Source: Clostridia bacterium
GTDB taxonomy: Bacteria > Bacillota > Clostridia > Oscillospirales > CAG-272
Direction of reading: 5' to 3'
Length of the DNA stretch: 23,309 nt
NCBI GenBank assembly: GCA_017420845.1
Contig: JAFQOC010000372.1
Coordinates: forward strand, 1 to 23,309
Shown piece by piece: positions 7,339 through 14,562 of this stretch. The notes under the pieces are model-generated. The model saw only the letters and a program-made list of their open reading frames with translations. It was not told the DNA's origin and did not search any database. How positions within the stretch are numbered: the stretch's first letter is position 1; every line of letters begins with the position of its first letter. The position numbers and the translations under genes are program-made.

Positions 7339-8043
7339 ATGAGAATTGCTGTATGTGACGACGCTTCCACCGACGGGGAGATGCTGGCGGGACTGTGCCG
7401 ACGCTTCGACCCCGAGCTGTCCCCCGAGGTCGCCGTGTTCACCTCGGGTCGATCCCTATTGGACGCCTACGATCGGGGCGAGCGCTTCGATATTCTGTTT
7501 TTGGACGTGGAAATGCCCGGGCTCACGGGGCTGGAGGTGGGACAGCGCATCCGTGAGTTGGATGCGGCCGCCATCCTCATTTTCGCCACGGGATTTCCCC
7601 AATATGCCATTGAGGCCTACGACTGCGAGGCCTTTCACTACATACTGAAGCCCTGTACTCTGGAGAAGGTGCACCGCATCCTGGAGCGAGCCTCCGAAAA
7701 GTACCGTATGCTCCACCGCTACCACGTGATCCGTACGGGGGGACAGTCCATCCGTCTGCCCGTCAGCGACATCTTCTACGTGGAGTGCAACCGCAAGCAC
7801 ATCCTGTACCACACCGCCGATCGGGTCTATGATACCCTGGGGCGGCTGTCCGATGCCATGGAAGCCTTGCGGGATTACGGCTTTTATCAGGTGCATCAAG
7901 GGTATATTGTCAATCTGGACAAGGTATCCGAGTTCGATGGCTACGATGTGATCCTACAGAACGGCGAGCGGGTCATGATGAGCGTACGGAAGAAATCCGA
8001 GGTTCTTTTGGCCTATGCAAGCTATGTGGAGAGGTATTCATGA
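7339..8043 (+). CDS. LytTR-family response regulator
   Basis: 234-residue DNA-binding response regulator of the AgrA/LytR type. Residues 1-120 form a receiver domain with acidic pocket Asp7-Asp8, phosphoacceptor Asp56 in DILFLDVEMP, Thr84 in FATG and Lys104 in YILKP. Residues about 128-232 form a LytTR DNA-binding domain with the characteristic IFYVECNRKHILYH and FYQVHQGYIVNL segments. It should be phosphorylated by the kinase encoded next, whose start overlaps its stop (ATGA). The likely target is the 21-bp-periodic direct repeat at 7228-7257 in front of the divergent lipoprotein/ATPase operon, and possibly its own promoter. No autoinducer peptide or AgrB-like gene is present, so the inducing signal is unknown. 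Confidence 0.95.
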   Translation: MRIAVCDDASTDGEMLAGLCRRFDPELSPEVAVFTSGRSLLDAYDRGERFDILFLDVEMPGLTGLEVGQRIRELDAAAILIFATGFPQYAIEAYDCEAFHYILKPCTLEKVHRILERASEKYRMLHRYHVIRTGGQSIRLPVSDIFYVECNRKHILYHTADRVYDTLGRLSDAMEALRDYGFYQVHQGYIVNLDKVSEFDGYDVILQNGERVMMSVRKKSEVLLAYASYVERYS

Positions 8044-8813
8044 TGGAAAAGCCCATATTCTGGATCTTGGCGGCGGGACTGTCGCTGTTGCTCCTACTGC
8101 TTCTTTCATGGGTACTGGTATCCACCCTCCGTTTACGGAAGGAGCGGGAACGGCTCAGGGATGCGCGAGATAAAAAAGCGCGGGAGACGGCGGCCACCCA
8201 GGCCGAGCAGTACCGCCTCATCATGGACAACCATCGGGATCTTCTGAAAATGCAGCACGATCAGCGGCATTTCCTTATGGGGCTGCTGGCGACCCTCTCG
8301 CGGGGAAACACAGCCGAGGCGATCACCTCGGTGGAGGCCGAGCTGGAACGGCTGGGGGAGATCCGTCTGGTGACGGGGGAAAACGATCTTATCACCACCC
8401 TCATCAACACCAAAGCGGCGTTAGCACGGGACAAGGGCATCGGGTGGGAGTATCACGCCCACAAGCTCCCCTCGGTGACGGTGCCCTACGTGGATCTGGC
8501 CATCCTGCTGGGAAACGCCCTGGACAACGCCATTGAGGCGGCGGCAAGGATCCCGAACGAGGGAGCGCGGTGGGTATCGGTGACGGTGACGGTCAAGCAT
8601 GAGACGTTGGTGATCCTAGTGAAAAACGCGGTGTTGCGGGACGTGGATATTCAACGTCTGGAGACCGCCAAGGGCTCCCCCGAACGGCACGGATTGGGAA
8701 TCCCCACCATGCGTGCTTTAGTGCGTAAGTACAAGGGAGAGCTGGTATTTTCCTGCGAGGATCGGGTCTTTACCACCCTGATGGTGCTGAAAAACTTGGA
8801 TAACCATTCCTAA
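8040..8813 (+). CDS. GHKL sensor histidine kinase, minimal AgrC-like
   Basis: 257-residue membrane histidine kinase. One N-terminal membrane helix (about 6-30) is followed by a charged, probably coiled-coil stretch (31-70), a dimerisation/phosphoacceptor region with MQHDQRHF (His73), and a GHKL ATPase domain with N-box LLGNALDNAIEAA (Asn159, Asn163) and glycine box HGLGIPTM (217-224). There is no extracellular sensor domain and no multi-helix sensor as in AgrC, so it is unusually short on the input side. The ATG at 8040 overlaps the regulator stop by three bases (ATGATGG); the second ATG at 8043 is equally possible with GGAGAGG at 8028-8034. It probably phosphorylates the LytTR regulator. Signal input through a partner membrane protein, such as one of the neighbouring transporters, is inference. 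Confidence 0.93.
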   Translation: MMEKPIFWILAAGLSLLLLLLLSWVLVSTLRLRKERERLRDARDKKARETAATQAEQYRLIMDNHRDLLKMQHDQRHFLMGLLATLSRGNTAEAITSVEAELERLGEIRLVTGENDLITTLINTKAALARDKGIGWEYHAHKLPSVTVPYVDLAILLGNALDNAIEAAARIPNEGARWVSVTVTVKHETLVILVKNAVLRDVDIQRLETAKGSPERHGLGIPTMRALVRKYKGELVFSCEDRVFTTLMVLKNLDNHS

Positions 8814-8815
8814 CC

Positions 8816-8853
8816 AAAGGAGTGCTGCGGGCAAAACCGCAACACTCCTTTTT
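8816..8853 (+). terminator. Rho-independent terminator between converging genes
   Basis: Stem AAAGGAGTG (8816-8824), mismatch C8825, then TGCGG (8826-8830), loop GCAAAA, CCGCA (8837-8841), A8842 and CACTCCTTT (8843-8851), followed by TT and a broken T-run. It ends the kinase transcript. Read on the minus strand the same stem follows the ATPase gene ending at 8864, but the T-tract there is weaker (TTTGGTTA), so it is probably bidirectional and best on the plus strand. Confidence 0.88.
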
Positions 8854-8863
8854 GTTTATAGAA

Positions 8864-9727
8864 TCAGAGGATATCCCCGAACACGTAGAGATAGTAATCC
8901 TCCAAGGACGGCACCACCGTCACGGAATCCTCGGTGGGCTTCACGTCGGACAGAATACGCAGGATCACGCCCTGCTCGCCGTTCTGGATATTGACCACGC
9001 GGAACTTCTCCTGCATAGCTTGAACTTCCTCGGCGGCTACCACCGTCTGCCAGACCTGACCCTCGATCTTTTGGGTCAGCTCGTAGGGGCTGCCGCTGTC
9101 CGAGATCACGCCCTTTTTGAGCATGATGGCCTCGCGGGCGATGAACTCCACGTCGGAGACCACGTGAGTGGCAATAATGACAGTCTTATTGAGGGCTACG
9201 CTGGCTATGTAATTACGGATGGCAATTCTCTGCTTGGGGTCAAGACCGGCTGTGGGTTCGTCAAGAATGACGATTTCAGGGTCGCCAAGCAGAGATTGAG
9301 CCAGGGCAAGACGCTGCTTCATACCGCCCGAGAAAGAACCGATACGGTGGGTTCTCACGTCGTGAAGCTCCACGGCGTGTAAAAGCTCGTCGATTTGCTC
9401 GTCGGCCTTCTTCTTATTAAGTCCCTTCAGTACCGCCATATAGCGGAGGAAGTCGAGAGCCGAAAAAGAGGGGTACATACCGGGATACTGGGGCATAAAA
9501 CCCAGCTTTTCACGGTAGGACGCGCCCAGCTTGCCGATGGGGGTATCGTCCAACAGAATCTCACCGTTGTCGGATTTGAGGTTCTGGGTGACGATGTTCA
9601 TAAGGGTGGATTTGCCCGAGCCGTTGGGGCCCAGCAGGGCGTAAATTCCGTGGTCGAAGCTGTAGGTGAACTGGTTGAGGGCGAGGTTGGAGCCGTAGGA
9701 TTTGGAAAGATTGTTGATGGATAACAT
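8864..9727 (-). CDS. ABC transporter ATP-binding protein, copy B
   Basis: 287-residue ATPase, last gene of the operon that starts at 18267. Same length as the copy at 2412-3275 with no gaps and six substitutions (T3S, R5N, D6N, D56E, G61D, H281Y, copy A to copy B). All motifs are intact: Walker A GPNGSGKST, Gln80, SFSGGMKQRL, Walker B ILDEP and His188. At DNA level the two genes differ at many scattered third-codon positions, so this is not a very recent copy; the protein has been held constant. It is the only ATPase in an operon that encodes two large permeases, so it should energise at least one of them, alone as a homodimer or with the divergent ATPase at 3291. Two bases separate it from the LRR gene; its AAGGAGA lies inside that gene's end. 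Confidence 0.95.
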   Translation of the reverse strand: MLSINNLSKSYGSNLALNQFTYSFDHGIYALLGPNGSGKSTLMNIVTQNLKSDNGEILLDDTPIGKLGASYREKLGFMPQYPGMYPSFSALDFLRYMAVLKGLNKKKADEQIDELLHAVELHDVRTHRIGSFSGGMKQRLALAQSLLGDPEIVILDEPTAGLDPKQRIAIRNYIASVALNKTVIIATHVVSDVEFIAREAIMLKKGVISDSGSPYELTQKIEGQVWQTVVAAEEVQAMQEKFRVVNIQNGEQGVILRILSDVKPTEDSVTVVPSLEDYYLYVFGDIL

Positions 9728-9729
9728 GA

Positions 9730-10851
9730 TTATGAATCTCCTTCTGTGATGTAATGAATATTTCCGCTGAAATACACGGTTTTCTTAAACGAGTTGATTT
9801 TATCTTGGGTCGTTTCGATGTATAAATCGGTCAACGAGGGACAACCGTAAAAAGCTAAAGAGGGCACGTTTTTCGCCTCAATTCCGTTGTGAAGCATAAT
9901 ACTTTTCACCGTCTTACTCCCATCAAAGCTGTAATTCTTCAGCTCAGTAATACCCGTGGGGATCACAACGGTTTCGGGCAGTACAGCACCTTCGATCAGA
10001 ACCCGATCGCAGACTGTCATGGGATTCCCTTTTGATCCGAAGTCGATTTTCAGCCAATCCGCTAAGCTTCCCCGGTACACAACCTCGTTGATATTCGTGC
10101 TCTCGTCAAATGCACCTTGTCCGATGGCTTGTACCGATGTGGGAATAAGTAGCTTTTGAAGTTTGGTGCATTGGTAAAAGGCGTAACTGCCGATTTCGGT
10201 AAGCTGAGAAGGAAGCTCGATAACCTCCAGGCTTTGACAGTTGTCAAAGGAATGAGAACCGATCACACGGACCGTTTCGGGCATGACAACCGTTTTCAAC
10301 CGATAACAGCCCTCCAGCATCTCGTCCGGAATTTCTTGCAGGGCGATTGGAATACGGAACTCCTTGAGCTGCTTACAATGCTTGAAGGCCCCCTTCCCAA
10401 CTGCCTCTACCATATCGGGGATTTGAAAATGCTCACACTTGCGACAGGATTTGAAGGCTTCCTCTCCGATAGACAGGATTCCATCCGGAAGCACAAAGCT
10501 CTTGATCCTGGTACATTCCGCAAATGCGCTATTCCCGATAGCGGCAACAGGCTTTTGCTCATATTGGGCTGGGATAACGATCTGGGTGTCGGTACACGTT
10601 CCGATTCCCACGCAAATGTAGTACGTGCCGTCCTCGCTGAGCGCGAATTCCAGGCCTTGGCTGTCCTGTATGGCGGCACCGCATTCCGCACAGACTCCAT
10701 CCTCCGGCAGATGATACTCACATCCTGTATCGACTCTGTGGGGATTGACGAAATCGCCGCCGATGTTGCCCGTCTCCAGGCCGATGCTGCATCCTGTCAG
10801 GCAAAGCAAAATACCAACGAAGCAAATCATTACATAAACGTATCGTTTCAT
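9730..10851 (-). CDS. BspA-type leucine-rich repeat lipoprotein with CxxH...CxxC head
   Basis: 373-residue surface lipoprotein with lipobox CLTGC (Cys21). A small head domain carries C44-x2-H47-x6-C54-x2-C57 (CEYH, then CAECG), a zinc-ribbon-like arrangement. The segment GLGTCTDTQIVIPAQY leads into leucine-rich repeats of 23 residues starting near 105, for example IGEEAFKSC (from 128), VGKGAFKHC (from 151), IGSHSFDNC (from 197) and IGSYAFYQC (from 220). These match the LRR_5 / Treponema-type family often found in adhesins and surface proteins. A GNP-containing insert follows at about 266-280, and a last repeat after about 300. Likely role is protein-protein or ligand binding outside the cell. 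Strong AAAGGAGG before the start, 21 bp after the permease. The gene continues directly into the ATPase gene. Confidence 0.92.
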   Translation of the reverse strand: MKRYVYVMICFVGILLCLTGCSIGLETGNIGGDFVNPHRVDTGCEYHLPEDGVCAECGAAIQDSQGLEFALSEDGTYYICVGIGTCTDTQIVIPAQYEQKPVAAIGNSAFAECTRIKSFVLPDGILSIGEEAFKSCRKCEHFQIPDMVEAVGKGAFKHCKQLKEFRIPIALQEIPDEMLEGCYRLKTVVMPETVRVIGSHSFDNCQSLEVIELPSQLTEIGSYAFYQCTKLQKLLIPTSVQAIGQGAFDESTNINEVVYRGSLADWLKIDFGSKGNPMTVCDRVLIEGAVLPETVVIPTGITELKNYSFDGSKTVKSIMLHNGIEAKNVPSLAFYGCPSLTDLYIETTQDKINSFKKTVYFSGNIHYITEGDS

Positions 10852-10872
10852 ATAGATGATCCTCCTTTCCAG

Positions 10873-13242
10873 TCACATTCCGTCGCGCCATTTTCTGCAT
10901 CCCCATACGGTCAAGCCCGTAGTCAAAGCGAGAACACAAATGGTAAACACGACAAAATACAGGGCTGACTCCAAGGACATACGGATGTACTGACTGCCGC
11001 TCATCAGGCAGGTGAAATCCAAAAACTTGGCGAAATCAAAGCCGAAGTACCCCAAAACAAAGGGGACAAGGGTTGCCAAAAACACGACCGCCATAGAATG
11101 AATTGCCTTGCGTAGCAATACAGAGACCGAAACGGCCAACACAGCCAGCAGAACAAAGCCCAAGGCCTTGACCGTCTCATACAGGAAAAAGAATCCCCGC
11201 AGAGACAGCGAGAGCGGTAGCTCTGCCAGCATCGGCAGACTTTGCGCCGGAGAGTAACCCGCTGTGAAGGTGTACAGCTCCATCATTTTTCGGTAGTCAA
11301 TATAGGCAAACAGAAGGCTGACAGCCAAGGCCAGAGATACAGCCAGCAAATACTTTGTTGCCAACAGACGCCCTCTTCCCTTTTTGGTGGCCCGCAAAAT
11401 GAGTTGCATTCCGTGAAATTCCACCGAGAAGATCTGCACCGAAAGCACCAATAAAAGACCGTACAGGAAGAAGTCAAAGGTCTGCCCGTAGAGAACGTTC
11501 CAGCCCGTGGTATAGACGAAATGAGCCTCCACGCCGCGCTCTTTCAGGGCGAGAATATGGGACTCCTGCGCTTCGATACGGGCAAAGATGTCGTTTCGGA
11601 TCTTGGCGTCGTACAGATCGTTTCTGTAATCGTTATAATCAAAATACGCGATCTCGCCGGCCACGTACTTCGCCTCCATCTCGGCCTCAACAAGCAATAC
11701 CTCATTGATGGCCGCCCGCTCGTCTGCTATGTACTCGGATTTCTCAGGGGTCCACTCCCCCTCCAGCAGGAACGCATACTCCCGATAGATGTCATCGGTC
11801 ACGCTTGGCTGAGGGGTCATGGAGGCCTCCACATAGTAGAGCTTTACGAGCAATATCAGCAGGATCAGAACCAGATACTTACCCGCGATCAGAAGCTTGT
11901 GCGCCTCAAAGCCGAGCTCTGTCCGTACCGTACAGGGTAGCGCGATGCGCGGGATCTTGAACGAGCGTTTCTTCTTCCTACGTCTGCGCGCGCCTCGGCT
12001 CACACGGCAGAACAAAAACAGCACGACGGCCGCGGCAACTGCCATGATGCCTCCCCAAAGGGCCAGGGATGCAGTCAGATAGGGGACAGTATGCCCAAGC
12101 AGATCCACGGCATGGTATTGGGTGAAGCAGAGATTTACGTCCAGAACCGAAAACAGATTCAAAAGACGCAGGGGGTGGTTTGCGTTGACATATTCAATGA
12201 TGTAAGCCACGAAATTCCCGCCCAACAAAACCACCGAAGCAAGATAGGACAGGGCGTGGTTCTGAATCAGCCAAGACAGGAGCAGGATCACCGTACCCAC
12301 CGCAAAGAGCGCCAGCACCTTGATGAGCATACTCGCGGCCAGGTACTCCCCCACCGTGATGATAAAGGGGCAGTAGGTATAGGCGGAAAACGCCTGTACG
12401 TAATTGGATAGCGAGGAAAAGCCCTCGCACTTCACGCCGAATGTGATGAGCGAAGCCGCGCTGAACGTCACCACGGTCATACACACAACGAGCAGTAAGA
12501 CCGCGAGCTTGGACAGGATCAAATGGACATACCCGCGTTTGGTGGTGTGAATCACGGGGAATATGCCGCTCTGCCTTTCATCCAGCAGAAGCCCGGGCAC
12601 CAGAACCATCAAAAAAAGCAGGGCGCACAGATTCATGCCCGTGTATGAAAAGTAGTGATCCCAGCCCCTCGTGTACTCGATATCGAAAGGGATATCCCGA
12701 TTGACGGAATAGATCTCCACAATGTCACTCTGATACTTGTAGTCAAAGCTGTCCGTGTCCAGCCCTGAAAGCAACGCCATCTGTTGAGTATTTTTGGCGC
12801 GAGTAACCACATCATCCACGTTGGTTTTATAAGTCTCCGCGTAATTCAGCGCTTTGGTAAAATAGGTGTAGACCGCATAGTAGGCTTCCAATTTTTCCGC
12901 GTCGTAGTCCTCCCAATAGTCTTGGAGGTCAAAGGTGGAAAGATCCCCTTCCCGCTTCAGATGCTCCTTGACCGCGCTGCTATGCTTCTCTTGATACAGG
13001 TTCTTATACGCAATCATGGGCTTGTATTCCTGCTCTAAAAAGCCCTCGGGATCTACCCTGTAGCGCTCAAACATGGCCATGATCTCTGCCCGCTGTTCGC
13101 CCTCGGGCTGTTTTTCGACCTGGCTGTTCACGGTACGCGCCGCCTGATAGTAGGAAAGTACGATGTTTATTAGGAAAAACAGAAGAAAGAAAGCAAGGAT
13201 ATAGCGGTTTCTGAAAACCTTTTTGAGTTCATATCGGATCAT
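10873..13242 (-). CDS. Duplicated ABC-2-type permease with two large extracellular domains
   Basis: 789-residue membrane protein. Half 1: helix 14-31, extracellular domain 32-198, then helices near 203-220, 240-268, 297-325, 330-350 and 388-412. A cytoplasmic Arg/Lys-rich stretch (413-428) follows. Half 2: helix 453-470, extracellular domain 471-583, then helices near 587-607, 627-648, 683-710, 715-735 and 757-780. The halves are homologous: YTRGW and YTTGW end the two extracellular domains, and DERQSGIFPVIHTTKRGY pairs with VEFHGMQLILRATKKGRG after the following helix. The latter resembles the E...G coupling-helix region of ABC-2 permeases. Helix-domain-five helices, twice, is the topology of ABCA exporters, but no ATPase domain is fused; that role falls to the separate ATPases. 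Substrate unknown. GAGGAT is a weak ribosome site. Confidence 0.88.
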   Translation of the reverse strand: MIRYELKKVFRNRYILAFFLLFFLINIVLSYYQAARTVNSQVEKQPEGEQRAEIMAMFERYRVDPEGFLEQEYKPMIAYKNLYQEKHSSAVKEHLKREGDLSTFDLQDYWEDYDAEKLEAYYAVYTYFTKALNYAETYKTNVDDVVTRAKNTQQMALLSGLDTDSFDYKYQSDIVEIYSVNRDIPFDIEYTRGWDHYFSYTGMNLCALLFLMVLVPGLLLDERQSGIFPVIHTTKRGYVHLILSKLAVLLLVVCMTVVTFSAASLITFGVKCEGFSSLSNYVQAFSAYTYCPFIITVGEYLAASMLIKVLALFAVGTVILLLSWLIQNHALSYLASVVLLGGNFVAYIIEYVNANHPLRLLNLFSVLDVNLCFTQYHAVDLLGHTVPYLTASLALWGGIMAVAAAVVLFLFCRVSRGARRRRKKKRSFKIPRIALPCTVRTELGFEAHKLLIAGKYLVLILLILLVKLYYVEASMTPQPSVTDDIYREYAFLLEGEWTPEKSEYIADERAAINEVLLVEAEMEAKYVAGEIAYFDYNDYRNDLYDAKIRNDIFARIEAQESHILALKERGVEAHFVYTTGWNVLYGQTFDFFLYGLLLVLSVQIFSVEFHGMQLILRATKKGRGRLLATKYLLAVSLALAVSLLFAYIDYRKMMELYTFTAGYSPAQSLPMLAELPLSLSLRGFFFLYETVKALGFVLLAVLAVSVSVLLRKAIHSMAVVFLATLVPFVLGYFGFDFAKFLDFTCLMSGSQYIRMSLESALYFVVFTICVLALTTGLTVWGCRKWRDGM

Positions 13243-13260
13243 GGTAATATCCTCGGTTGA

Positions 13261-14547
13261 TTACGGATTCAGCGCTTCAATGTCCTTGATGACTTCGCCG
13301 GTATCCAGATCAATGATGGCATATTTGGCATTGGGACCTCCTGTATAGAGAACCTCCAAGCCCATAAACAGCATGTCAAAGCTTACCTGCAACGTGTTAT
13401 AGGGGTTGTCAAAATCCTTGTAGGTCTCATACTTGACCAACATGGTTTCCCCGTCCGTAGTGAACCAGCAGATGACGTCGGGGATCCCGTCTGTTTCCAG
13501 CTTTACAATGGGCGTTAGCCGTATATCCTCGGTATCGAGTCCTTCAACACGGTAGATCTCGCCGCCGCATCGGACAGCCTTATCCATTTTATCGCCTTTC
13601 TGAGACGCGTAATACGCATAGTAAGGATCGTCCGCGAACATCTCTGTCGTATGATCCACCGCTACGTATCCGAATCCGTTTCCCAACAGGTGTTTGATAA
13701 CCTTGTATTCCTCCGGGAACTCCACGTCAAACGAGGACGGGGTATAGTCCTCGGTATACGTACCCGCCTCCAGATCATAGTAGACCCGCTCCTGATCCAG
13801 ATCCAGCCAGCTCAAAATATGACCGTACTGCTTCATGGATAAGACGGCCACGTAGGTATCCTCCAAGAGGATGCCGTACTCCTTGGTTTTCAGATCTAAT
13901 TTGTAGAGTGTGGGAGAAATGATCCCGTCCGCATCCAAATAGATATCCGAGCAGTACATAGCGTCCTCGTAAAAGAAAAACTCTCGGATGCCCCGGGAAA
14001 TACCCGATTGGCCTGAGGCGTCCTGACCCTCCAACGTGCCGGGGAACTCAAAGTCCAGTCTGAGGTCCTGAAGCAGAAGATCCATGGAATACAGGTAATG
14101 GGGACCGACGCCCTGTGTGCTTACCAGCATATAAATGCGATCCTTGTACACAAGGTATTCTTCACAGCTTTTTTGCTCGGCGGAAAAAATGCAGTCCGTA
14201 TGATCGCAAAAAGGATCCTTGCACAAGCTTTCCATGGAGTTTGTCAGCTTATTGAAGGCCATTCCGCCGGGGATAAAGCCCGTGGTAAAGATATAATAGT
14301 ACGGCGTGTTGATGACCTCTCGGTAGGATTTCATGATGAACTGTTCTTCGCCATAAAGGGACAGGAAATCGTCCTGCGACAGACCTGCGTAAAAGCTACC
14401 GTCAGCATAGGATCCATCTGTGGTTTCGATGGACGTTTCGGTTTCGTGGGTTTTGTTTTCTTTGATCTCGTCGCGCCTGTTGGTGCAGGAGGTAATGGAG
14501 GAGACAAGCAGAGAGACCGATAAGACAAACAGAATCAATTTTTTCAT
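13261..14547 (-). CDS. Short propeller lipoprotein (CxDPxC family)
   Basis: 428-residue lipoprotein, signal peptide ending SSITSC (Cys21), with a short linker (22-48) and no long Pro/Thr-rich spacer. The family pattern is kept: YAGLSQDDF in place of YEGWTAEEL, NTPYY at 80-84, FNKLTNS, then C109-K-D-P-F-C114-D-H116-T-D-C119 and a further Cys in KSCEEYL. Blade motifs are SMDLLLQD, LDLKTKE, YDLEAGT, VEGLDTE and IDLDTGE, so six or seven blades. The ends FADDPYYAYY, TDGIPD, YETYKDF and YAIIDLDTGE match the other paralogues. It is encoded between two large permeases, 15 bp after one and 18 bp before the other, so a physical partnership with them is likely (inference). Confidence 0.9.
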   Translation of the reverse strand: MKKLILFVLSVSLLVSSITSCTNRRDEIKENKTHETETSIETTDGSYADGSFYAGLSQDDFLSLYGEEQFIMKSYREVINTPYYYIFTTGFIPGGMAFNKLTNSMESLCKDPFCDHTDCIFSAEQKSCEEYLVYKDRIYMLVSTQGVGPHYLYSMDLLLQDLRLDFEFPGTLEGQDASGQSGISRGIREFFFYEDAMYCSDIYLDADGIISPTLYKLDLKTKEYGILLEDTYVAVLSMKQYGHILSWLDLDQERVYYDLEAGTYTEDYTPSSFDVEFPEEYKVIKHLLGNGFGYVAVDHTTEMFADDPYYAYYASQKGDKMDKAVRCGGEIYRVEGLDTEDIRLTPIVKLETDGIPDVICWFTTDGETMLVKYETYKDFDNPYNTLQVSFDMLFMGLEVLYTGGPNAKYAIIDLDTGEVIKDIEALNP

Positions 14548-14562
14548 CGTATAATTCCTTTC

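Noticed and set aside
7333..7341. Alternative start at 7333 for the LytTR regulator
   Set aside because: Only three bases separate it from GGGAG; the ATG at 7339 has better spacing and begins exactly with the usual receiver-domain start MRIAVCDD.
7143..8863. Agr-type quorum system (peptide precursor or AgrB-like protease)
   Set aside because: The kinase and regulator resemble that family, but no small peptide gene or AgrB-like membrane protease is present in the gaps, so the locus is not called an agr system.
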